A stretch of 9,601 bases of DNA. Source: a bacterium. GTDB lineage: Bacteria > SZUA-182 > SZUA-191. Within the stretch, counting starts at the first letter, position 1. Every line of letters begins with the position of its first letter. Below the pieces are notes generated by a model. It was not told where the DNA came from, made no database searches, and worked only from the letters and a program-made list of their open reading frames with translations. The position numbers were made by a program, and so were the translations under genes. Where the stretch lies: contig QIEW01000005.1 in NCBI GenBank assembly GCA_003230535.1, positions 1-9,601 of the forward strand, read 5' to 3'. Of this stretch, positions 1 to 5,441 are shown piece after piece.

Positions 1-115
1 TCCCCTTGGAAATGTAACCTACAAGGGCCATACCAGCCCCCTTGGCAACCGTGGCAAGTTCCCCTTCCGCCACTGCCTTCTCCCTGGTAGAGCTTGGGCT
101 GCTTGGTTTACTCAT
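1..115 (-). CDS. Probable polysaccharide flippase (Wzx/MATE-like), N-terminal 38 codons, cut by window edge
   Basis: Reading the minus strand from the ATG at 115-113 gives 38 uninterrupted codons to the left edge. The peptide starts MSKPSSPSSTREK and continues ELATVAKGAGMALVGYISKG. A short polar N-terminus followed by a 'xVAKGAGxxxVGxIxxKG' segment is the usual beginning of oligosaccharide/polysaccharide flippases, where it enters the first membrane helix. Such proteins move lipid-linked repeat units across the inner membrane. A weak Shine-Dalgarno (AGGTG, 123-119) lies 3 nt before the ATG. It follows the export and chain-length genes on the same strand, which fits an exopolysaccharide locus. 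The assignment rests on only 38 residues and on context; another membrane protein of the locus is possible. Confidence 0.6.
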   Translation of the reverse strand, partial: MSKPSSPSSTREKAVAEGELATVAKGAGMALVGYISKG

Positions 116-148
116 ACACACCTGCTACAGCATTTGATAAATAACTAG
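102..148. repeat. 47-bp direct repeat, copy 1 (flippase start region)
   Basis: This 47-bp block recurs at 309-355 with 3 mismatches (44/47 identical). On the minus strand it holds the 33 nt upstream of the flippase ATG, including its ribosome-binding site, and the first 14 nt of the coding sequence. This is the copy joined to the intact reading frame. Confidence 0.9.
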
Positions 149-189
149 TGTACCGTTTCGCAAGTCTTTAGGTTTATCCTGCATTATTT

Positions 190-217
190 TGTCATTCCTG
201 CGAAGGCAGGAATCCAG
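190..217. repeat. Short palindromic repeat, copy A
   Basis: The sequence TGTCATTCCTGC, GAAG, GCAGGAATCCAG contains a perfect 8-bp stem (194-201 with 206-213) and a 4-nt loop. The same 24 conserved bases with a different loop (AACA) occur at 599-626. Identical arms with a variable loop mark a dispersed palindromic (REP-like) repeat. The stem lacks a following T-tract, so it is not a typical terminator. Confidence 0.8.
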
Positions 218-322
218 TTAGTAGGGTGGAACAAGGCGTAAGCCGGTTCCGCCTATCCTAGTGCGGATGTTATTGGCGGTTTCGCTTCGCTTGAACCGCC
301 CTACTCCTCTTGGTTTACTCAT
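218..322 (-). other. Vestigial 34-codon ORF starting at the duplicated flippase start
   Basis: The duplicated start region has its own ATG (322-320) preceded by AGGAG (330-326), a better Shine-Dalgarno than that of the real flippase. It encodes MSKP, as the flippase does, then runs through the palindromic element without a stop for 34 codons, ending at TAA (220-218). The residues after MSKP are encoded by repeat DNA and are probably meaningless. It is most likely a decapitated remnant of the flippase start. It could act as an upstream ORF if transcribed. Confidence 0.3.
220..305. repeat. 86-bp palindromic MITE/REPIN-like element
   Basis: The ends are 10-bp inverted repeats with one mismatch: AGTAGGGTGG at 220-229 and CCGCCCTACT at 296-305. 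Inside are two sub-hairpins: GGAAC/GTTCC with nested GGC/GCC near the left end, and a perfect 7-bp GGCGGTT/AACCGCC stem (275-281 with 294-300) near the right end. Two hairpins enclosed by matching ends resemble non-autonomous palindromic elements. It lies just downstream, in the gene direction, of the duplicated flippase start at 309-355. No transposase is present and no clear short target duplication is visible. Confidence 0.6.
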
Positions 323-355
323 AGACTCCTGCTACAGCATTTGATAAATAATTAG
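309..355. repeat. 47-bp direct repeat, copy 2 (duplicated flippase start)
   Basis: This block matches 102-148 at 44 of 47 positions, offset by 207 bp. It carries a Shine-Dalgarno-like AGGAG and ATG on the minus strand, then diverges after the fourth codon where the palindromic element begins. At 47 bp it is too long for an ordinary transposon target duplication, so a tandem duplication or recombination event is more likely. Confidence 0.85.
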
Positions 356-364
356 GTTTTATGT

Positions 365-390
365 GCTGTCGGGTCCTCAGACCTGACAGC
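365..390. repeat. Hairpin, 11-bp stem with one wobble
   Basis: GCTGTCGGGTC (365-375) pairs with GACCTGACAGC (380-390) around the loop CTCA. There is one G-T wobble. A second hairpin follows 8 nt later. No T-run follows, so it reads as a palindromic intergenic repeat rather than a terminator, though it could stabilise or block transcripts between the chain-length and flippase genes. Confidence 0.7.
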
Positions 391-398
391 CTGAACGA

Positions 399-422
399 GT
401 GGCAGGTTTGAGAACCTGCCAC
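399..422. repeat. Hairpin, perfect 10-bp stem
   Basis: GTGGCAGGTT (399-408) pairs perfectly with AACCTGCCAC (413-422) around the loop TGAG. With the preceding hairpin it forms a tandem pair of stable stems in the chain-length/flippase gap. No T-tract follows on either strand. Confidence 0.75.
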
Positions 423-440
423 CACCTAAAACTGATGCTT

Positions 441-561
441 TCGTAAAAAGTCGGTGAAGCTGGAAAAACTGTCTATATGTAGTATGATAACAAGCACAAT
501 GGCACTCTATGTTGTAGCGAGCAATGTTGTAGCGAGCAAGAGTAATTTTTACTTTTTACGA
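441..561. repeat. 121-bp MITE-like element with 11-bp terminal inverted repeats
   Basis: TCGTAAAAAGT (441-451) and ACTTTTTACGA (551-561) are perfect 11-bp inverted ends. The interior has no coding potential and contains a 15-bp tandem duplication (509-538). Ends of the CGTAAAAAGT type recall intergenic repeats of deltaproteobacterial genomes, but this is from memory and untested. It is probably a non-autonomous mobile or palindromic element. Confidence 0.6.
509..538. repeat. 15-bp tandem repeat, two perfect copies
   Basis: ATGTTGTAGCGAGCA occurs twice back to back (509-523 and 524-538) with no mismatch. It lies inside the 441-561 element and probably arose by replication slippage. Confidence 0.9.
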
Positions 562-572
562 GACCATCAAAA

Positions 573-592
573 CTGGGTTTATCTGGGTTTAT
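573..592. repeat. 10-bp tandem repeat, two perfect copies
   Basis: CTGGGTTTAT is repeated twice head to tail (573-582, 583-592), between the 441-561 element and the second palindromic repeat. Its role is unknown. Confidence 0.85.
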
Positions 593-598
593 ACTGTC

Positions 599-626
599 TG
601 TCATTCCTGCAACAGCAGGAATCCAG
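599..626. repeat. Short palindromic repeat, copy B
   Basis: This is the second copy of the 190-217 repeat: the stem ATTCCTGC (603-610) pairs with GCAGGAAT (615-622) around the loop AACA, with the same TGTC and CCAG flanks. It sits 72 bp downstream of the chain-length gene stop. Confidence 0.8.
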
Positions 627-697
627 ATTTTCCTTCACTTTATGGATGATGCAGGATAACCCCCTCGTCCGCCAAAGGTGCGTAAACATGCTCTGTT

Positions 698-1939
698 TCA
701 TTTCCCCATAAAAGGAATGCTCCCTCTCACCGCAGCTTTCATATCCTGCCAACGCTGCTTATCTCCGGCATCCATTCCATCAAGGTACTCACAGATAAAA
801 GCCAGGAATATAGCTCCCCAAAAGGCTGCCATGCCGGATAATGCCACTATGAGCAGTCTGTTAGGTTTACTTTCCTCCTCCGGCGCCACCGCCTTGTCCA
901 ATATTTGAATAGTCGGGGTATCCTTGGCTTCAGCAATCCTGGCCAGCTCATACTGCTGGGTGAGCAGTTCAAACACCGTTTCCTGGACCTTCACCGCCCG
1001 CATTAATCTGCCCAACTGGAGCCCCAGATTAGGTACCTGGGAAAAGGGTATATAGAAATTTGAACTGCCTTTGGGATTACCAGAATGGCCTGGGTTATCC
1101 GCCTCTTCGCCGTCTTCAATCTTTGCCAATTGAGCGTTTAGTTCTCCCAACTTTTGCTCTAATCTGATTGTCTGGTTGTTTTTCCCGGTAATAAAGCTCT
1201 TTAACACTTCCAGTTCCGTTTCGGTGGCAATAATTTGGCTCTTGATGTGGGCGGCGCCCCGAATGGAGGCGGTAGCCTGCTCATCCAAAGCTACAATTTT
1301 ATGTCGTTCTTGAAACTGTTTCAGGTAGGTTTCGGCTTGGGCCAATTGGTTCTTTGTCTCCTCAATCCTTTTCTCCAGGAATGTCCGCTGGCGGGAAGCA
1401 TCAGAAATATTGAGCTTCTGGTTCAGCTTATCCAGTTCTTCCACATAGGCATTCGCCATATCCGCCGCCCGCTGTGGGTCATTATCCTCTACCGTAATGC
1501 TGATAGTGTCCGCATCGGAGACTACAAAATTAGTATTATCCCCCAGTTTCTCTCGGGCATCCTTCATCAGTTCCTCATCATATGCTTCTAATAAATTGAA
1601 GCTATTGATAATGGTATCCGCCATCGTGCGGCTTTTGAGCATCTCAACATATACCTGGGCCTGGTCGGGTACCTCCAGCATTCCCCCGGCTAGGGCGGTA
1701 AGTCCCCCCAGCTTGGTTGTCAGGCTGGGCATAGCCCCCGTCCCTGTCTGGGATGGCATAATACGCGCCGTGGCGCTGTATATCTTAGGTAAAAGGAGGC
1801 TTACTATGGCTGCCACAATTACCGCCGTAGTGCACAGACGGAAGATCATCCGCCGATGTTTTACGATAACAGCGATATAATCCAGGAGGTTTAGCTCCCC
1901 CTCAGTTTTGTATTCTGGCTTCTCACCCTGATTATTCAT
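698..1939 (-). CDS. Wzz/GNVR-type polysaccharide chain-length determinant protein
   Basis: The 413-residue protein has the polysaccharide co-polymerase layout. A short cytoplasmic N-terminus with the Wzz-type LLDYIAVIVKHRR segment leads into membrane helix 1 (about 31-51). A long, largely helical periplasmic part with coiled-coil character follows (about 160-275), and helix 2 lies at about 362-384, preceded by the proline-containing AVAPEEESKPNR. The C-terminus is short (about 28 residues), with no Walker motif or tyrosine-rich tail. It is therefore a kinase-less co-polymerase, not a Wzc-type fusion. Such proteins sit in the inner membrane and set the length of the polymer made by a Wzy polymerase. 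The ATG has only a weak upstream GTGGA. It lies downstream of the SLBB export gene and upstream of the flippase. Confidence 0.9.
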   Translation of the reverse strand: MNNQGEKPEYKTEGELNLLDYIAVIVKHRRMIFRLCTTAVIVAAIVSLLLPKIYSATARIMPSQTGTGAMPSLTTKLGGLTALAGGMLEVPDQAQVYVEMLKSRTMADTIINSFNLLEAYDEELMKDAREKLGDNTNFVVSDADTISITVEDNDPQRAADMANAYVEELDKLNQKLNISDASRQRTFLEKRIEETKNQLAQAETYLKQFQERHKIVALDEQATASIRGAAHIKSQIIATETELEVLKSFITGKNNQTIRLEQKLGELNAQLAKIEDGEEADNPGHSGNPKGSSNFYIPFSQVPNLGLQLGRLMRAVKVQETVFELLTQQYELARIAEAKDTPTIQILDKAVAPEEESKPNRLLIVALSGMAAFWGAIFLAFICEYLDGMDAGDKQRWQDMKAAVRGSIPFMGK

Positions 1940-1971
1940 AAATCCACGGTAAACATTGATGATGTTATTTG

Positions 1972-2000
1972 AATACAGGCAGTTATAAGATAACGGTCAA
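1972..2000 (-). promoter_or_regulatory. Candidate sigma-70 promoter for the chain-length gene
   Basis: On the minus strand TTGACC (2000-1995) lies 17 nt before TGTATT (1977-1972). This is 5/6 and 4/6 agreement with the -35 and -10 consensus at ideal spacing. Transcription would start about 25 nt before the ATG at 1939. It would give the chain-length gene its own promoter besides read-through from the export gene. Confidence 0.45.
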
Positions 2001-2031
2001 AAAACAAAATTTTTATATAAATCACCGAGAA

Positions 2032-2059
2032 CTCCCACTATGAAAGCGACCAGCGGGAG
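2032..2059 (-). terminator. Weak hairpin after the export gene, possible terminator
   Basis: CTCCCACT (2032-2039) pairs with AGCGGGAG (2052-2059), an 8-bp stem with one wobble and a 12-nt loop. It lies 57 nt past the export gene stop. On the minus strand it is followed by mixed sequence and only later by T-rich sequence, so it is at best a weak or partial terminator. Confidence 0.25.
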
Positions 2060-2115
2060 CGTGTTTATGATAATTATTCGGGTCTCAGGGTGTTTAGCGG
2101 ACATTTATCCCGTCT

Positions 2116-4944
2116 TTAAAATACGGCTATAACGATGCCGGCGGCGATGGCTGCATGAAACAAGATTTGGGTGAGTTCGGAGGCGGTCTTCAGCCATTGG
2201 ATTTTTTCCAGTTCTCGGGGAACCAGGATAATGTCCCCCGGCTCCAGTGTGGTTGACATGAAACTTCCCGATACCCATCTATTATTTTCAGCATCCCAGG
2301 AAATCCGCAGGCCGCTTTCCTGGGAGCGGCTAATCACCGAACCATCCGCCCGAACCAAGTAAATTTCATCATCATCAGCTTCCTTGGTCGGCCCTCCGAC
2401 CTTATTCAGGTAATAACTAAGCGGCTTGCCTTCTCTATACAATATAGAAGTGGTATTATAAACCTCGCCCAACACCCCTACCGTGTCCGGTCGCAGAGGG
2501 ATGGACAGCTCGTCCCCATCCTCTAACTTAATATCGTATTCAGAACCGGTAAACTCATCCAACGGCGCGAGTTTCACCACTACCCGACCGGTGACCTCAG
2601 CGGCCTTCAGCTTACGCAGCAGCTCCTTTTGCGCTGCCAACGTCTGCTGAGCGGCCTCCAGATCATCTTTGCTTAGCGTGCCCCCCATTATATGGGGTGA
2701 GATGGCCCGGATTTCCAGCTCCTGCTTCCTGACCAGCTCATCTAATCTCTTCCGTTGTAAAGCCTTAACCGACTTCCTGGTAAAGATAGCTCCCCTTAGG
2801 TATGCCTCATCGGTATAACCACCGGCGCGTCTTAGGAGGGAGGACACCCTTTCTTCCTTGCCGATGTTATATGTTCCGGGAAACCTGACTTCACCTTTGA
2901 AGCCGGCCACTCTGCTTTCCTTCCAGTCAGGGATGATACGCACATTCAAGGTGTCATATTTTTGCAGCAGGATATTATGTTTTGGATTGTTCCGCAGGGC
3001 TTTCCCCAGATCTATTTCCAACTGCCTGGTGGTTATCCCTTCCTGATCAATCAGCATCCGTGTGAGCTCGGCCTCTCGCAGATAGGCGCTGTCTTTAAGA
3101 CTCCCCGCCCGAAAGATCAGATCGGAAACCCCCATGCTTTGGGTGAGACGATACTCTCCCGGCTTATTTACCTGCCCGGTGATATGTACCGTCTCTTTCC
3201 ACTTAGTCTCCCAAATATTGTGGACTACCACCCGATCCTCATCCTGCAACAGAATATCGGCTTCGGGGTCGCCCGCTAACGCTCTCCCCAGGTCAAAGGC
3301 TATGGTTTCTATTTCCCGGTCGGGGGTTAGTCTGAATATCTCCGCTTTGGTTAAGTAGGCTTCCTTAGTCAGACCGCCGGCCTTTTGAACCAGGTCGCTT
3401 ACCCCCATATCCTCCAGCAACGGAAACTTCTTCGGGCGTCTCACTTCACCCTTAATGCTCACCTCGTATCTATCTTCAAAGAACCATTTGGAGTAGACCT
3501 TAATCTTGTCAAAGCGCCGCAACTTCAGATCATGTTCGGGATTCCTCTTCAAGACTTCCCTCAGATTAAAGGGGATAATTCTTTGGTGAAAATCCGGCTC
3601 TTCCAGGCGGAGGATTTCGGCATAATCCAGATGGGGTTCAGGTAACAGGTCATCATAAGAGGTCAGCAGGTCACTCAGCCGCATCCCCTCTTTGAACTCA
3701 TAGTCACCCGGTCTCAGCACATGGCCTCCCAGAACAACAACATTTTGGATGTGAGCGGCGATAGGGTAAATTTTTACCATATCCCTGTCCTGCAAGATGG
3801 CGCTTAGCTGGGCGGCTGCCTTTTCCGGAAAGGCGGGAGAAAGATTTAAATCAACTATAATCCTCTCCTCATGGGCGGAAACTCTCTCCACCTGAACCCG
3901 CTGTAGGTAACCGGTAGGAGGCACCCCTCCCGCCAGTTTTATAAGCTCGCCCACGGTAAGCCGGTCCTTCATCTCATAAATCGCCGCTTCCTTCACATTT
4001 CCGGCAATCCCCACTACCTCTCCAATAACCGGAATAAAAATAGTATCTCCCGGCTGGAGGCGCTCGTCCGGGCTTTTATCACCTTTCAGGAGAAAGTCAT
4101 ACAGGTCCAGGGTCTTGACCGCTTGGCCGTTTCTGATTAGCTGAATATTGCGCATAGTGCCGTTCTTGTTGGGCCCTCCGGCGGCAAACAGGGCATTAAT
4201 CATTGTCGAGAGCGAGCTTAATGAGTAGCTGCCCGGTATGCGGGCCTTTCCCACCACATACACCCTGATGGTCCGCAGCTTTCTCATGGTAATGTTCATT
4301 TGGAAATCCTGCATATATTGGCTCAGTTCAGCTCGGAGTACATCTTTTAGCGCCGAAAATGTCAGGCCCCAAACTGCTATGGCCCCTACCTGCGGCAGAA
4401 TGATTTTCCCATCCCGATCCACCGCTACCGTATAGTCAGCCTCTGCTTTCCCCCACACGGTTATACTAAAGGTGTCACCGGGGCCAATTACATAATCAGA
4501 CCCCACCGGCACATCAGTCACCGGAGCAAATGTAGAGATTTTCCGCCGAAACAGGTTATAACCAAACTGCTTAAGTTTGGTAGATACCTCGGGGGGAATT
4601 TTGCCGGAAAGCAGGCGCTCAATTTCTGATTCTTCTTCCTCCTCCAGTCTTTCTTCCGTTAGTTGGGCCTCTACCTCGGGGAGCCCTTTCTCAGGGGAAA
4701 GCTTGACTTCTGGTTTTACCTCTGGCGGAACTTCCGAAGAGAGAGTTACACCTGGCGGCAGTGGCGCTACGGCTTCTCCTGATGGAATACCTAGCACCTG
4801 AGAGGGGGTGATTTGGCCTCCAGCCGCTCCAGGGACAGTCCCTCCCTGAGCCGTCAAAAGACCGGCTGTAGAGAATAGAACAATAAATATGAAAATAATA
4901 CTGAACTTTAAGAAGAACCTATTTACCGCAATTATCCCACTCAT
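2116..4944 (-). CDS. Multi-SLBB polysaccharide export protein (Wza/Poly_export family)
   Basis: From the ATG at 4944 the protein has 942 residues, far longer than classical Wza (about 380). Residues 1-33 form a signal peptide: basic start, hydrophobic core IIFIFIVLF, likely cleavage after LLTA. No lipobox cysteine is present, unlike Wza. A proline/glutamate-rich linker follows (to about 115). The Poly_export domain is at about 149-233 (YVIGPGDTFSITVWG). Seven SLBB-like units start near 227, 310, 402, 494, 585, 678 and 821, several repeating every 91-95 residues with 'xVSDLxxxAGGxxxxAYLxxAExxR'. A charged helical insert separates units 6 and 7 (about 726-785), and a hydrophobic helix ends the protein (about 920-942). 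It probably forms the periplasmic/outer-membrane export channel. A GTG at 5085 would add 47 residues in frame, but that places a second hydrophobic stretch before the signal peptide and has poor ribosome-binding context. Confidence 0.9.
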   Translation of the reverse strand: MSGIIAVNRFFLKFSIIFIFIVLFSTAGLLTAQGGTVPGAAGGQITPSQVLGIPSGEAVAPLPPGVTLSSEVPPEVKPEVKLSPEKGLPEVEAQLTEERLEEEEESEIERLLSGKIPPEVSTKLKQFGYNLFRRKISTFAPVTDVPVGSDYVIGPGDTFSITVWGKAEADYTVAVDRDGKIILPQVGAIAVWGLTFSALKDVLRAELSQYMQDFQMNITMRKLRTIRVYVVGKARIPGSYSLSSLSTMINALFAAGGPNKNGTMRNIQLIRNGQAVKTLDLYDFLLKGDKSPDERLQPGDTIFIPVIGEVVGIAGNVKEAAIYEMKDRLTVGELIKLAGGVPPTGYLQRVQVERVSAHEERIIVDLNLSPAFPEKAAAQLSAILQDRDMVKIYPIAAHIQNVVVLGGHVLRPGDYEFKEGMRLSDLLTSYDDLLPEPHLDYAEILRLEEPDFHQRIIPFNLREVLKRNPEHDLKLRRFDKIKVYSKWFFEDRYEVSIKGEVRRPKKFPLLEDMGVSDLVQKAGGLTKEAYLTKAEIFRLTPDREIETIAFDLGRALAGDPEADILLQDEDRVVVHNIWETKWKETVHITGQVNKPGEYRLTQSMGVSDLIFRAGSLKDSAYLREAELTRMLIDQEGITTRQLEIDLGKALRNNPKHNILLQKYDTLNVRIIPDWKESRVAGFKGEVRFPGTYNIGKEERVSSLLRRAGGYTDEAYLRGAIFTRKSVKALQRKRLDELVRKQELEIRAISPHIMGGTLSKDDLEAAQQTLAAQKELLRKLKAAEVTGRVVVKLAPLDEFTGSEYDIKLEDGDELSIPLRPDTVGVLGEVYNTTSILYREGKPLSYYLNKVGGPTKEADDDEIYLVRADGSVISRSQESGLRISWDAENNRWVSGSFMSTTLEPGDIILVPRELEKIQWLKTASELTQILFHAAIAAGIVIAVF

Positions 4945-4986
4945 ACGATACTTTTTAAGTACGTCTCCTTTGAGTTGGAAACTCAA
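4945..4986 (-). promoter_or_regulatory. Structured ribosome-binding region of the export gene
   Basis: A strong Shine-Dalgarno (AGGAG, 4969-4965) lies 20 nt from the ATG at 4944, normally too far. Between them GTACTT (4962-4957) pairs with AAGTAT (4953-4948) around AAA. Folding this stem leaves about 5 unpaired nt between GGAG and ATG, a normal spacing. Directly upstream a perfect 7-bp hairpin (TTGAGTT 4986-4980, loop TCC, AACTCAA 4976-4970) abuts the Shine-Dalgarno. Stem pairing is seen in the sequence; a role in translation is inferred. Confidence 0.5.
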
Positions 4987-4995
4987 CCAATTGAG
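4970..4995 (-). promoter_or_regulatory. Mutually exclusive hairpins before the export gene Shine-Dalgarno
   Basis: On the minus strand CTCAA (4995-4991), TTGAG (4986-4982) and CTCAA (4974-4970) alternate. The central segment can pair with the upstream copy (5-bp stem, loop TTGG) or, as part of a 7-bp stem, with the downstream copy next to the Shine-Dalgarno. Both cannot form together. The arrangement resembles a small RNA switch. No ligand-binding aptamer is recognised. Confidence 0.35.
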
Positions 4996-5037
4996 CCTTT
5001 TGCAAAAGTTATGAACAAAAGTTAGCCACACTATATG

Positions 5038-5063
5038 TTGGGTCAGCAGCCCCAACGCTACCC
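5038..5063 (-). promoter_or_regulatory. Leader hairpin with alternative pairings
   Basis: On the minus strand GGGTAGC (5063-5057) can pair with GCTGACCC (5047-5040), leaving one bulged G. Alternatively TTGGG (5055-5051) can pair with CCCAA (5042-5038). The two overlap and exclude each other. They fall inside the predicted leader of the export gene, upstream of the 4970-4995 hairpins. Confidence 0.3.
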
Positions 5064-5125
5064 ATATGGAGTAGGCCGGGGCCACCGCTCCAGCATTTTT
5101 CAGGAGGCTCTTTTTTTAATTATTG

Positions 5126-5153
5126 ATTATATTATATAGTAACATAAATTCAA
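5126..5153 (-). promoter_or_regulatory. Candidate sigma-70 promoter of the export gene
   Basis: On the minus strand TTGAAT (5153-5148) is 16 nt before a perfect TATAAT (5131-5126). A second overlapping TATAAT lies at 5136-5131. The surroundings are very AT-rich. Transcription from about 5119 would give a leader of roughly 175 nt before the ATG at 4944. The GTG at 5085 would also lie within this transcript. Confidence 0.5.
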
Positions 5154-5259
5154 TCCAAATAATAACAATCTTTCAATGAGCGCTAAAAATATTTTGCCAA
5201 ATTTTGTAGAATATTAACCAATTGCATAGCTCACCATACATAATAAAGGCCGAGAGAAA

Positions 5260-5283
5260 TTCTCAGAAATCATATTTCGAAAA
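5260..5283. repeat. 24-nt spaced repeat, copy 1
   Basis: TTCTCAGA, five variable bases, then TATTTCGAAAA. The same two blocks at identical spacing occur at 5390-5413, and 20 of 24 positions match. The second block contains the palindrome TTTCGAAA. It also overlaps a small perfect palindrome, GAGAAATTCTC (5254-5264). Two conserved blocks with a variable centre suggest a protein-binding site, about 110 bp upstream of the export promoter. Confidence 0.55.
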
Positions 5284-5288
5284 TCGTA

Positions 5289-5337
5289 TGTCTCGATTAA
5301 ATACCTGGTAAATAATCAGATACAGAACATCGAGACA
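5289..5337. repeat. 9-bp inverted repeat with 31-nt spacer
   Basis: TGTCTCGAT (5289-5297) and ATCGAGACA (5329-5337) are perfect inverted copies. They lie between the two 24-nt repeats. They may be paired half-sites for a regulator or the stem of an RNA; the long spacer favours DNA looping or chance less than a simple operator. Confidence 0.5.
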
Positions 5338-5389
5338 GACTAAAACCGAACTTACTTTATCAAAATGTTCTCTTTTTCTCTAAAAACCG

Positions 5390-5413
5390 TTCTCAGATTT
5401 TCTATTTCGAAAA
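5390..5413. repeat. 24-nt spaced repeat, copy 2
   Basis: TTCTCAGA, five bases (TTTTC), then TATTTCGAAAA, in the same orientation and spacing as 5260-5283 and 130 bp away. It precedes the + strand hairpins at 5442-5504. Confidence 0.55.
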
Positions 5414-5441
5414 CAGTGTATCCCGGGGAGCCAAAAAAATA

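Noticed and set aside
190-217. Palindromic repeats as part of a CRISPR array
   Set aside because: There are only two copies, about 400 bp apart, with no regular spacers and no cas genes. They fit a dispersed palindromic repeat.
454-908. Plus-strand ORFs of 76-85 codons around the repeat cluster
   Set aside because: One lies in repeat DNA and the other overlaps the chain-length gene antisense. Neither shows a motif or ribosome-binding site.
698-1939. Wzc-type tyrosine kinase fusion
   Set aside because: The protein ends about 28 residues after the second membrane helix, without Walker motifs or a tyrosine cluster, so it is a kinase-less co-polymerase.
4945-5085. 47-residue N-terminal extension of the export protein from a GTG
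   Set aside because: The GTG has GGAG only 2 nt away, and the extension adds a second hydrophobic stretch before a complete signal peptide. The ATG at 4944 is the better start.
5058-5096. 12-codon leader ORF (MLERWPRPTPYG) in the export leader
   Set aside because: It has an ATG and stop but no ribosome-binding site and no obvious run of regulatory codons. It is too weak to annotate.
5185-5205. TGGCA-containing minus-strand sequence as a sigma-54 promoter
   Set aside because: The -24-like GG is present but the essential GC of the -12 element is missing (TTTTA instead).
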